A stretch of 64,000 bases of DNA from Rhodosorus marinus (lineage: Eukaryota > Rhodophyta > Stylonematophyceae > Stylonematales > Stylonemataceae), in contig JAMWBK010000012.1 of assembly GCA_029953675.1 (NCBI GenBank), positions 1,054,001 to 1,118,000 of the forward strand, given 5' to 3'. Shown here in pieces: positions 26,900 through 36,468 of the stretch. The position numbers and the translations under genes were made by a program. The stretch's first letter is position 1, and every line of letters starts with the position of its first letter. Under the pieces are notes generated by a model that saw nothing but the letters and a program-made list of their open reading frames with translations, searched no databases and had not been told where the DNA came from.

Positions 26900-27570
26900 A
26901 TGGAACCCGAACCTCCTCCGGGTACGTGGATGCCCGCGGTTGCTCAACTACTAGAGCAACAACAGCGGATGACGGAGCGCTTGTGCGAGCGTTGCAGGAG
27001 CAGCAACAGCTACAACAACAGCAAGGAGCTCGATCGGGACGACTACCAAAGAAATCTGAGTCCCCGACTTTCGACGGCACTTCAGACGTCGAGACGTTCA
27101 TAAGCGAGCTCGAGCACTTGAAGGCAGTGTATGTCCTCGAGGAGGACAGTGACTTACTGTTCATCGCGGTCCGAGGGCTTGCAAAAACCGTTACCGAATG
27201 GTACCGCACGCTCCCCGTGACACAACGGTCAACGTGGGCAGCGTTGCAAATTGCCCTGCGAACGCGGTTCGCGTGCCACAACCAGGACGTTGAACTGGCG
27301 GTGAAACTCACGAGGATGCGCCAACGGGAGGGGTCAACAGTCAACGAGTACGCCACGGAGTTTGAATCCACGCTGGACCATCTCCGAAGGTATGACCCTG
27401 GGTGCCTCAGCGAGTTCATGCAGACCCAACTCTTCGTAATGGGCTTACGGACGTATCAACAAACGTACGTCCCTACGCCCGACAACGCTACAGCGTGCGA
27501 TAGAACTGGCGGTGTCGATACCCGAAGAGACATCTGGGTCAAGATGGAAGATGATGAAGGCGCGGGGTAG
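26900..27570 (+). pseudogene. gag of the short-LTR Ty3 element, frameshifted
   Basis: The likely start is ATG at 26900 (MEPEPPPGTWMPAVAQ). The Gln-rich coiled segment then changes frame near 26990. The body carries the typical Ty3 capsid pattern (PTFDGTSDVETFISELEHLK, ...EWYRTL, ...ALRTRF, VNEYATEFESTLDHL). No CCHC knuckle was found before the protease region. Confidence 0.75.
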
Positions 27571-30500
27571 AAACGAACGGACGGCCCGGCCAAGTCATGA
27601 CCAGCACGAATTCGTCGCCCAACCGCCACCTCACCTGGATGCACCAGTACCAATGGCAGTTGGGACGGTGCGCGGGCCGCGGCAACGACGTCAGAGCCAG
27701 AAAAGTAGGGTGAACATCGTGGAGGCGCCGTCTGGCAAGAAAGATGGGAGTGAAGACCCGGCAACTCGGGTATTGACCATCTTGCAGGAAGCTGACGTCC
27801 CCGACCAATGGCAACCGTTGTTGCGAATCCCGGGAGAAGTAGGCGGCGTCAAGGTCAATGCGATCGTGGACAGCGGGTTACAAGTGAACCTGATGACGAC
27901 CGCGGCAGCCGCGAAGATGCAAATCACTGTGCCTAAGGCGACCGAATCGCTGGGTGCAGCGTTCGGACAGGCACTCCGCGTAGGTATAGTCAGAAGGATT
28001 GCGGTGGAGTGTACACCCAAGTGGCGTAGCCAGGAGACTTTCCGAGTCGCGGAACGGGGAGTGCCCGAAGTCATCCTGGGATTACCATGGTTAAAACGCA
28101 AACGCGTAATCATCCACCCAGGTGACGGATTGCTGACGGCGGTCAACGATCTGGGGCAGGACGAATCACTCCGGTGCCTCAAACTTCAGCCTACGCCGAG
28201 TAACATCACGGAGGTGCTGCTGGTCGGACGAAAGGAAGTAGCAGTCGGCGATGACGAGGACATCGGTGTTCTCCAAATCCGAGTAATGGAAAATCCGGGA
28301 ACGACGAAGGAAGTGAGCGCAGCCGAGAAGCAGCTACCGAGAGAGAGTTCGATGAGCTCTTGTCGATACCTTGGCGAAACTACCGCCACATCGGGAGCAG
28401 GACGCAGCAATTGAAACGCGCGGCGCGAAGCCTGTGTTCAAGTGCCCGTACCGACTATCGCCATTGGAACGGCGAGAGTTGAAGATTCAGCTGGAGGACC
28501 TCATCGAGAAAGGCTTCATAACCCCTTCCAACAGTCAATGGGGGGCCCAAGTGCTTTTCGTAAAAAAAAAACCGGTGAGTTGCGTTTGTGTGTTGACTAC
28601 CGCGCATTGAACAAGGTCACCGAGCGGTTAAAATATCAGCTGCCAAAAATAGACGAGCTCTTGGACCAACTTGCGGGCGCTGCTATTTTTAGTATACTGG
28701 ATCTGCGGAGTGGGTATTGGCAGTTGAGGATACGGGGGGAGGATGAACCAAAGACCGCCTTTGTGTCGGAATTCGGCCACTATCAATGGCGTGTGGCACC
28801 GTTTGGTTTGACTTCCTTACCCGCCTATTTCTCTCGATTAATGTCGGACATCCTACGGCGTTTCATCGGCCGGTTCGTAGTGGTGTATCTGGACGATATC
28901 CTTATCTATTCCCGCAATATGGAAGAGCACGAAGAACACCTCCGACAGGTTTTCCTGGAGTTGAGGCGGCATCACCTATACCTACATCCGGTAAAGACAG
29001 AGCTATTTCTTGACGCGGTGACATATCTGGGCTTTCGGATCGAAAACGGCCGCATCTCGATCGACGAGACTAAGGTGGATGCGCTAAGGAAGCTAGCGGT
29101 CCCCCAATCAGTTAAGGGCGTCCGTTCGATCATGGGGTTACTTTCGTACTTTCGACGGTTCATACGAAACTTCTCAACCTTAGCGGCTCCCCTAACCGAG
29201 TTGCTTAAGGATGGGAAGCCCTTCGAAATCACGGTCGAAGTACGGCGTTCGAGAAACTTAAGGCGCTGATATGCAGTGCGCCCATTTTGAGACTCCCAGA
29301 CCTGGATCATCTCCAGTTCGAGGTAACAACTGACGCCTCGGAGATAGGGTTGGGAGGGATGCTGACTCAGAGAGGACATCCGGTGGCGTTTGAAAGTAGG
29401 AAATTGACGGACGCTGAGCGAAGATACCCAGTGCACGAGCGGGAAATGTACGCGATCGTGTATTGCATGTTCAAATGGCGACACTTCCTGGAGGGAGCCC
29501 GGACTACGGTGTTCACGGACAACGCCGTGCTCACCTACATGAACACGAAGGTACCGCCCTCGCGGCGGATGACCCGGTACTTAGAAAAACTATCTCGCTT
29601 CGATTACGAGATAAAACACTTGCCCAGCAGGTCGAACGTTGTGGCGGATGCCTTGTCACGCTTGTCTCGAGTAATCTGTTGACCACGGCGCAGCTCACGA
29701 CGTATGCGCGAGAAGGAAAAGAGACGGGTCAGACCGCCGACGAGCAATCCGTGATCCGCAAGGAAATGGAAAACGTCGAATTCGACGCGGCCACAGGAGT
29801 ACACACTCGAGAAGTTGATGGCCAAGCACGTATTTGGGTCGAGCCCGAGAACCGAAACGACGCGCTTGCAGATGCGCACCAGGCGTTGGGACACCTATCG
29901 GCAAGAGCGCTTTACGAACACCTGCGAAGTAAACTTTGGTGGAGGACGTTGAGGGCGGGCGTTTACACAGCCGTACGACATTTCCCTCGCTGTCAATTGA
30001 ATCAGGTGCAGGCTCCGTTGGCTCGGAAGGCACCACTGCATCCTCTACCTACGGAAGCCATCTTCACCCGATCGCATCTCGACTTCATAGGACGACTACC
30101 GAAGGCGTACGGATCTGGAAATCAGTGGATTCTTGTAGCAGTAGAGTCCCTGACATGTTGGTCGGTAGTACGAGCGATGCCGGAAGCGACGCAGGCAAAT
30201 GTCGCCAAATTCATTTACGAAGAGATCGTGTGCCCGTACGGGGCACCAGTTCAAATATTAACCGACCGAGGCGCTAATTTCCGGTCAAAAGTGGTGGAGG
30301 AGTACCTGCGACTGCTGCCAACTGCCCAACGATTTACTAGTAGTTACCATCCTCGGACGAATTCGACGGCGGAACGGTGGAACCGGACGTTCCAGGAGGT
30401 GCTCGTGAAATTAATGAACGGAGCGGTGACGAGGTGGGATCGCTTTTTTTATCGACCAGGAGAACATGGCGCTGCGAATGCGGACCAGTAGGGTCACCGG

Positions 30501-30969
30501 CATGTCACCGTACGAGATCCTATATGGGGTGAAACCGCGAATCCCCGGACTGGCGCAGGCACCGTTATTGTTCGATGCTGTTGACAAAGATGCTTCTGTT
30601 CAGGCGCGAGTCTGACAACTGGAGCAACTGGGTCGAAAACGCGAAGCAGTCACGCTGAAGACGGAAGCCGCAAAAAAGCAAATGGCACGTTACTATGACT
30701 GGAAGGTGACGGCGGACCCGCTCAAGCCAGGAGAATTCGTTTTGTTCACGAACGAGGTAAAAACGAAAGGCACGTACCGCCATATCGGACCCTTCCGAGT
30801 CTTGGAGCGCCGATTATTCGACACGTACCGACTACCTGAGCCAGATGGGACGACGCTCAAGACCTTGGTTCACCGTAATCGTATGAAACGAGCCCAGGTC
30901 GACAAGGAAGTGCGGAGTTATTGGTACCATCCCACAAAGGATGAGCTCGGCGACTTGCGCGGCGAGTAG
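27512..30969 (+). pseudogene. pol of the short-LTR Ty3 element (protease, RT, RNase H, integrase), inactivated
   Basis: The protease has IVDSGLQVNLM, where the usual Ala after DSG/DTG is Leu. RT: LCVDYRALNKVT, ILDLRSGYWQL, FVVVYLDDILIYS. RNase H: TTDASEIGLGGML. Integrase: LGHLSARALYEHL, LDFIG, LTDRGANF and STAERWNRT, giving the D, D and E residues. The C-terminal domain is PGEFVLFTNEVKTKGTYRHI. Frame breaks occur at an A9 run near 28562, near 29230, after RNase H (stop 29682) and at a T-run near 30451; a TGA lies at 30613-30615. Confidence 0.88.
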
Positions 30970-31023
30970 CATCAGACAAAACTCAGATCCGGAAGGACCC
31001 GTGAGTCTGAGTTGGCGGGGGTA

Positions 31024-31130
31024 TGTTGGCGCACGGTTGTAGCCGGACAGAACGACACCATCTGGGGGAAAAATTCTTTGGACTTGTCAAGCAACTCTTC
31101 GTGAGGAGGTTTCTTGGACGCAAAGATCCA
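31024..31130 (+). repeat. 3' LTR of the short-LTR Ty3 element
   Basis: Same length and ends as the 5' LTR, with five substitutions in 107 bp (about 4.7 percent), compared directly. Confidence 0.85.
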
Positions 31131-31385
31131 ATAAAATTACATTTTTTGACTCGAAATATTGAATCTGTTATTGTTTTTTCGCCATGAGGAATTATTTCTT
31201 TTCCTCTCCAATTGAACTGGTCAGTTGGGAGAGGTGGGGAGAGAAACTCATGGTAATTATCGTTGTAGGAGTTAATAAAATTATATTTTTGACACGAAAT
31301 ATTGAATCTGCTATTGTTTTTTTCACTATGAGGAATTATTCGTTTTCCTCTCCGATTGAACTGGTCAGTTGGGAAAGGGCAGCAG
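31131..31385. repeat. 144-bp satellite array, right part, ending at the SDR promoter
   Basis: Two further units (CAGTTGGG at 31222 and 31366) continue the array interrupted by the Ty3 element. The array stops at the hairpin of the last unit, about 135 bp before the dehydrogenase start codon, so the last unit may lie within its promoter. Confidence 0.88.
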
Positions 31386-31518
31386 TTTTAGGCAAATGTG
31401 CCAACATGGGGGATGGGGGGAGTTGATGGCGCTAAGTTGTGTTTTGGTGGGGAGAGAAGGAAGGAGGAAGAAACGAGCAGCTGGTTTGTGCCTCTTTAGG
31501 TTGTGGAAGGAGAAAAAA

Positions 31519-32466
31519 ATGAGTAGTACAAAATGGACAGCTGATGATATGCCCGATCTTGTCGGGAAGGTTGCGGTTGTGACTGGAGCGAATCTTGGTC
31601 TTGGGAGGGAGATTACTAAGAGATTGGCGGAGCATAATGCAACGGTGGTGATGGCTTGTAGAACTGCTTCCAAAGGGGAGGCCACGAAGAAAGAGCTTCT
31701 GAATGAAATTGGCGAGGATAAAAGCCTCGTGGTGATGACCCTGGATGTTTCTTCACTGGAATCTGTAAAAACCTTCGCCAAGGAGTTTTCGTCAAAGTAC
31801 AATAAGCTGGACATGCTGGTGGAGAACGCGGGTGTTATGGCTCTTGATCCGAGAGGAACGAGTGCAGATGGATATGAGATGCAGTTTGCGACAAACCACC
31901 TTGGTCACTTTCTACTAACCAAGCTATTGCTGCCTACACTTGAAAAGACGGAAGGAAGTCGCGTTGTTACCCAGAGCAGCTTGGCATCCTACCAATGTAA
32001 AGGTTTCAACTGGGATGACATCCAAGCCGAGAAGAGCTATGATCTCTGGAAACAATATTACATGACCAAACTCTGCAACGTCTGTTTTGCAAAGGAGTTG
32101 AATACGCGCCTCCAGAATGCTGGCAAGAGTAACCCGACCGCGTATGTAGCCCATCCAGGAGTTATCATTGGAAATCTCCAACAGAATTCCAGGCAAAGTC
32201 TCTTCGAAAAGGTCGTGTATGCCGTCTTCGGATTGTTTCAGGGAACCTATGAGACAGGGGCAAGGCCAGCTCTCTACGCCAGTTCCTCACCGGGGGCAAC
32301 ACCTGGAGCGTTTTACGGACCCAGTGGACCTATATACTATGTTAGCGATGTTGGTGGCGCGCATCCGGGAGAAGTAAAACCTCCGCCGATTTCGATGGAC
32401 GTTGAAGAGCGGAGAAAGCTATGGGAATTGTCAGAACAACTCGCAGACGTGAAGTTCACGATCTGA
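31519..32466 (+). CDS. Short-chain dehydrogenase/reductase (retinol dehydrogenase-like SDR)
   Basis: A protein of 315 residues predicted to carry out NAD(P)(H)-dependent oxidation or reduction of a carbonyl or alcohol. The Rossmann nucleotide-binding motif TGANLGLG is at 22-29. The NNAG motif is present as ENAG at 102-105, the conserved Asn at 126 (TNHLGHFLL), the catalytic Ser in QSSLAS (152-157) and the YxxxK pair at Tyr180 and Lys184. Arg48 in ACRTASKGE suggests a preference for NADP(H). The overall pattern is that of the RDH11-14/WWOX/protochlorophyllide-reductase-like branch; substrate unknown. The start at 31519 follows an A-rich leader; the frame is open to 31369 (ATG also at 31426), but that extension is low-complexity and unlike SDRs. 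It lies immediately downstream of satellite DNA, and is the only predicted non-secreted host gene. Confidence 0.92.
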   Translation: MSSTKWTADDMPDLVGKVAVVTGANLGLGREITKRLAEHNATVVMACRTASKGEATKKELLNEIGEDKSLVVMTLDVSSLESVKTFAKEFSSKYNKLDMLVENAGVMALDPRGTSADGYEMQFATNHLGHFLLTKLLLPTLEKTEGSRVVTQSSLASYQCKGFNWDDIQAEKSYDLWKQYYMTKLCNVCFAKELNTRLQNAGKSNPTAYVAHPGVIIGNLQQNSRQSLFEKVVYAVFGLFQGTYETGARPALYASSSPGATPGAFYGPSGPIYYVSDVGGAHPGEVKPPPISMDVEERRKLWELSEQLADVKFTI

Positions 32467-32575
32467 AAAAAAAAAGAAACAAACAGGCCACCTGGCTGAA
32501 ATCTGTACTTGGTCTAGTTGCGCTTACGGAAAGCATCGCGGGAAACCAGGTATTGTCATGTTCAGGGCTCTCTTC
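32467..32575. other. 3' flank of the SDR gene
   Basis: The stop codon is followed directly by an A-run of about ten. No AATAAA signal and no further gene. Confidence 0.4.
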
Positions 32576-33693
32576 TCAGTAGAGAATAGCTACTACAAGG
32601 CGAGTTTTTGGTAGTAGCTGGATAATCGCGAAAAAAAAAAAAGTAAAACTTTGAGAACCCAGGTTCAGTTTGCGACTTGGGAGATCTCGAAGAAGCTTCT
32701 TTTCACTAAGCCGTTGTTGTTCCTCTGTTGCTGACATTGTCACATCTGTGCAAATCAGGTTGTCGTACACCTTCAAACCCAAGGTGAGTCTTCCCAAGTC
32801 GCGCACACTAGGCACAAGCATGATCCCATAGGTTTTAAGCAAAACCAAAGCCTCAGACCGTTGTTAGCGTCGCGTGGAGATCAAACTGTTTACAACGTTG
32901 TCATTCAAATCCCATAGCTACCTGCCCTCTGGTTGGTTTGGCTCTGGTTGTTCTTTGAAGACGCTCATTTGAAACTCACCAGCACTGACCACTGTGGCCA
33001 TTAACCCCAGACAAAGATATAGGAGCAGACTCGTCCTCGTTCGCTGTTTGCAAGTTGAGAGCAACGAAGGAAGGGTAAATCTAGTATCGATAGTAACAGC
33101 ATGATCTTTAACAACACGATTGTGTTTCCCGACCAGAAGAACTCTGGAGGATGCCTCCAAAGATCCTGTAGATGACAACGACACTGCGTTCTAAAGTAAC
33201 CAAAACAGGCAGAGTTCCTTTGCAGGTCTGCTGTGCTTACGGGTCTTCGCTGGAAGTGCCGCAGGTATTGCCTTGCTTTATGGGCTAGGAAAGCACAGCT
33301 ATTCTTTAGGCATATAGCTTTCCCAAGTAGCCGGAGTGCTTGAGTACTTTTGCAGTCGCTCATCCAATCCTTGATGGACGTCATTGAGCCGCTAATCAAT
33401 GATGGACTATCCAAAGCCAGGAACGATAGTGTATTTAGCAGCATATTCTAGAACAAAGTTTTAACGATTCTTACACCAACTAGGGTTTTGTCAATCACCC
33501 ATTCGCGTTGGCTGAAGCTCGGCCTCAAGAAATAAACTAACTTGGGTGGCGAGGCTTCTGAATCGAGTGCAACTACAAGCCGATCCAGACAAAATATACT
33601 TGCGTGGATTTCTACCCAGCTAGCTCTACTCTTAGGCGCAGACGAGGCATGTGCCTCGTCTGAAGAATATCCTTTCAAAAAACAGCTCCGCAC
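32576..33693 (-). pseudogene. Possible eroded or intron-containing gene, family not recognised
   Basis: On the minus strand a frame runs from 33693 to 33001 interrupted only by one TAG (33448-33450). It then appears to shift to a frame at 33184-32918 that ends in a hydrophobic stretch (SLLLYLCLGLMATVVSAG). A GTGAGT donor-like site follows that stretch and a CTAAC branch-like motif precedes a CTGAG near 32860, so an intron is conceivable, although the phases I tried do not join cleanly. Downstream, 32848-32576 encodes VRDLGRLTLGLKVYDNLICT. The residue composition is protein-like, but I recognise no domain. It could be chance. Confidence 0.28.
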
Positions 33694-33772
33694 AGAAGAA
33701 GAGTTCTTATTGATGAAACCTAAAGAGATTTAGATCAGAAAGGCAACTAAACATAGCAGTCTTATTCTCTTG

Positions 33773-33870
33773 GGCCCGGTAGCGGGGTTCCAGTAAGTTT
33801 CTCCCTAGATAGGATTAGACGTAGTGTTGCGCTGCAGTAGGCAGCTGCCCAGTAAAGCTTACGGGTACGT
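33773..33870 (+). mobile_element. LINE-B 3'-UTR fragment
   Basis: CCGGTAGCGGGGTTCCAGTA, TTCTCCCTAGATAGGATTAG and CTGCAGTAGGCAGCTGCCCA match the LINE-B 3' UTR at 35496-35530 plus 36391-36450. No coding sequence is attached. Confidence 0.8.
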
Positions 33871-33919
33871 TTATTCCGACTACCAAACGTAGCGCTAGGG
33901 GGGCAAGAGAGAAGGAAGG

Positions 33920-34640
33920 ACTAGGCTAAGGAGACCCAAGAGGGGGGTAAGAAACTACGTGCGATGGGGAACAGGTCCCGAACGGCGTCATCGTTGCGCA
34001 TAAACGAGCACGAGTGTAATCGTCAAGCGCAGAATTACCCACGATATCCTCGAACGCTCTACGGTGACTCTCCTGAGAGAGTATTTGTTGTAAAGGACCT
34101 GCGAGCGGAGGATTCAGAGAAGCGGAATCGGTATCAACGGAGGGAAGAGCTGTGGACCAAAGAGCGAGCTGTCGAGTACGAGCTGGGGCGCTTGAGCTGA
34201 GGCGATAGGTCGTCCATCGGCTAGCAAGCAAGAGCTGGCGGGCCAGTTGATCCGTCGAGCTTCGGAGATCCTCGAGTAGAAATTCCGCGTTAGGCTCGGC
34301 ACTAAGACACGCCGTGCCCAGGCGGCGCAAGAAGGGGTTGTCGGCAGCGTTGTGCTGTAGAGTGCGAAGCCAAGCGGCATAGAAAGCAATAGGTTGAATG
34401 CGAACGCGGGTAGCCAGACCGAGTCCGCCCATTTACCAGGGAGTCGGATTTGAGCCTTCACGGTGTCCAGTTCCTCGTGGGGGAGCCCTTGGACGAGGAG
34501 CAAACTTCCGCACAGTGTGTCCAACTCGTGCAGCGTGATTATGTCCGCCTCAGTAGCAAGAACCTCGCCAAACGGACTCTGGCCGTGCCTGGGGTTACAA
34601 CCGCGAGAAACATATCTTCGAAGCGCACCGGGCGAGACTG
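33920..34640 (-). mobile_element. LINE-B fragment, antisense, lacking both ends
   Basis: The minus strand encodes post-RT sequence: LATEADIITLHELDTLCGSL, MGGLGLATRVRIQPIAFYAA and QQILSQESHRRAFEDIV. Frame breaks are present. It abuts, head to head, a plus-strand LINE-B from a different subfamily; because both include the LSxExHxxAF block, they are separate insertions and not one 5'-inverted copy. Confidence 0.75.
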
Positions 34641-34644
34641 CAGC

Positions 34645-36468
34645 TTGGAATAATGGTTCAATACAACAAACCCTCTCTCGAGAGGCACACCATTGTGCAT
34701 TCCAAAGGTTGGTCACCAACCCACGAATCTCCCCTGAAAACCGAGCTCGAATACGGTCCGCCGCGGGATCCGGGTCGGGAGTCTGGCTGCGTGAAATACC
34801 AACGCAGACACCGAAATTGAGATGCAGGTAAACGTTCGACAACTGCTGTGTCTGCCAATTCCGGGATTGCGGACCACCGAGAAGTGCACTAGTTGCCGGA
34901 GTAAACACGGAAGGACTGGGATACAACGGTTTCATCACTGCCCAACATCAACTGGACTGTGGCAACGTAGGCACGACGAAATCTGCAGAGAGCTGGCACG
35001 GTGGCTGAGGCGATGGAACTTCATGGACGTAGAGCAAGAACCTGAGGGGTAATTCGAGAACTACGGACTGCGACCTGATATCGTTGCTAGGCATCCGAGG
35101 ATCAAACAAAGGTATGCGCTGGATGTGACGGTGGTGTCACTATTACAGGGAAAATATTTGCGGCGGAGCCAAGATGATAGTGGATACGCGGCGAGAGCTG
35201 CGGAGAAGTGGAAAATCGCTCACTACAAGGAAGCGATGGTGATGGAGAAACCGGATGACAAGTTCATCCCGATAGCGATAGAGACGTTTGGGCGTACGGG
35301 GCAAATGGCACAAGAGTTCCTCCGGGACAGCTGCAAACACTTACTGCACAGGAGTGAGGAGCTGAGAGACGTGAGATCGCAGATAAACCGGCAACTATGG
35401 CGAGGTAACGCAGAGATAGCACTAGGCGCTTTGCGCGTGGACCAGTTGGAGAATCCGCTGGTGCCTGTTTTTTATTTTGAACGTAGCATGAGACCCCGGT
35501 AGCGGGGTTCCAGTAAGTTTCTCCCTAGATGGACTTTACTAGCATAGCCTGAAGCGCTACGCAAGGCGTGAAGATGAACTAATAACTAGGGAGGGAAGCA
35601 TGCAACCCCAGGCGCCGATGGCGCGCCTCGGAAAGCATGTCGCTGGAATATCGCCAAAGGGAGACACTTAAACGCCTCAAGAGCGCCAAATATTCAGTAG
35701 GATGCTCAGCAAAACATTTCCGCAACCACTCTAAACCCGACTTATCTACGTGACCAAAGCTTTCCACAATGAATGGCTGGAACCGGTGAGAGCGACCCTC
35801 AGCGCAAGGCAGACTGGCCATGCTCTCAGCATACCGTCGTTCCTTAACTCTTCGAAGGGCTGAAGCCGCGGCCCCGCGGCGGCGGGCGGCTGCGGTGAGG
35901 TGGGCGCTGGCCACGGGGCAGGTAATCGCAAGGTCCACATATGTTGAGCGTCTGGCAGCAGCGTCGGAGACGAGGAGATCGGCTATACAACGGGGCGGTG
36001 CAGAGTCCGAGATTGATCTGGGAAGTTCCGACTCAACCTCAACCGTATGCCCTATCCGATTCAAAAATTCGCCGAGGATGTACTTGAGGCGAGTGTGACG
36101 CCTCGTACGGAGACCTCGAAACAGTCCGCAGGAACCCAGGAAGTGGTAGCCACAAGCGTCAATCCGGCTCTCACATCCCTGACAGAAAGACGGCCGATTA
36201 GAGTGCCACGGAGCCTGTGGCAAACCGAGATAGATCCGTGCGGCAGAACGGAACTGGAAAGCATCGAGACGATGACTCAATGACGACGGTAGAGTGGTTA
36301 ACCACAAGTGCGAGAGGTGGCCTCCCATGCCGCGGAGACGAGCGGCAGTGGTAGGCAGCGTGAGAGGAGAATTGAGCATGACTGTGTGATCTCCCTAGAT
36401 AGGATTAGACATTGTGTTCCGCTGCAGTAGGCAGCTGCCCAGTAAAGCTTATGGTTACGTTAGTCTGG
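34645..36468 (+). mobile_element. LINE-B C-terminal/RLE copy, split by a nested LINE-A
   Basis: It encodes QQTLSREAHHCAFQRL, RIRSAAGSGSGVWLREI, the knuckle CTSCRSKHGRTGIQRFHHC and the RLE signature RPDIVARHPRIKQRYALDVT. It ends with FIPIAIETFGRTGQMAQEFL and QINRQLWRGNAEIAL. The 3' UTR (35496-35530) is interrupted by LINE-A at 35531-36389 and resumes at 36391-36468, ending in GTTACGTTAGTCTGGGGT. One stop and a frameshift near 35050 inactivate the frame. The next LINE-B begins exactly at its tail. Confidence 0.85.
35531..36389 (-). mobile_element. LINE-A copy nested in a LINE-B 3' UTR, with 11-bp target-site duplication
   Basis: Flanked by TCTCCCTAGAT at 35520-35530 and 36390-36400. The minus-strand frame at 36379-35579 is uninterrupted for 266 residues. 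It contains the knuckle CQGCESRIDACGYHFLGSC, the RLE-like RCIADLLVSD...YVDLAITCP and the complete C terminus to HASLPSY. At the position where two sister copies carry TGA this copy has TGC (Cys). The 3' UTR ends CTATGCTAGTAAAGTCC directly at the duplication. 5'-truncated, recent. Confidence 0.92.

Larger units (their letters stand above)
26739..31130 (+). mobile_element. Ty3-type LTR retrotransposon with very short LTRs, decayed
   Basis: An element of 4392 bp with two 107-bp LTRs (26739-26845 and 31024-31130, TGTTGG...ATCCA) differing at 5 positions. The flanks ATAAAAT (before) and ATAAAAT (after) are a possible duplication; the exact length is ambiguous because the target is repetitive. Internal order: gag, protease, RT, RNase H, integrase, which is Ty3 order. 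A purine-rich GGCGGGGGTA precedes the 3' LTR. Multiple frameshifts and stops inactivate it. LTRs near 100 bp are exceptionally short for an element with complete coding capacity. Confidence 0.92.

Noticed and set aside
32460-32480. A-run directly after the SDR stop as evidence of a retrocopied gene
   Set aside because: No target-site duplication was found and the run lacks 3' UTR before it; a chance A-run cannot be excluded.
33920-35530. LINE-B minus and plus parts as one 5'-inverted insertion
   Set aside because: Both parts contain the same LSxExHxxAF block with clearly different sequence, so they are different copies.
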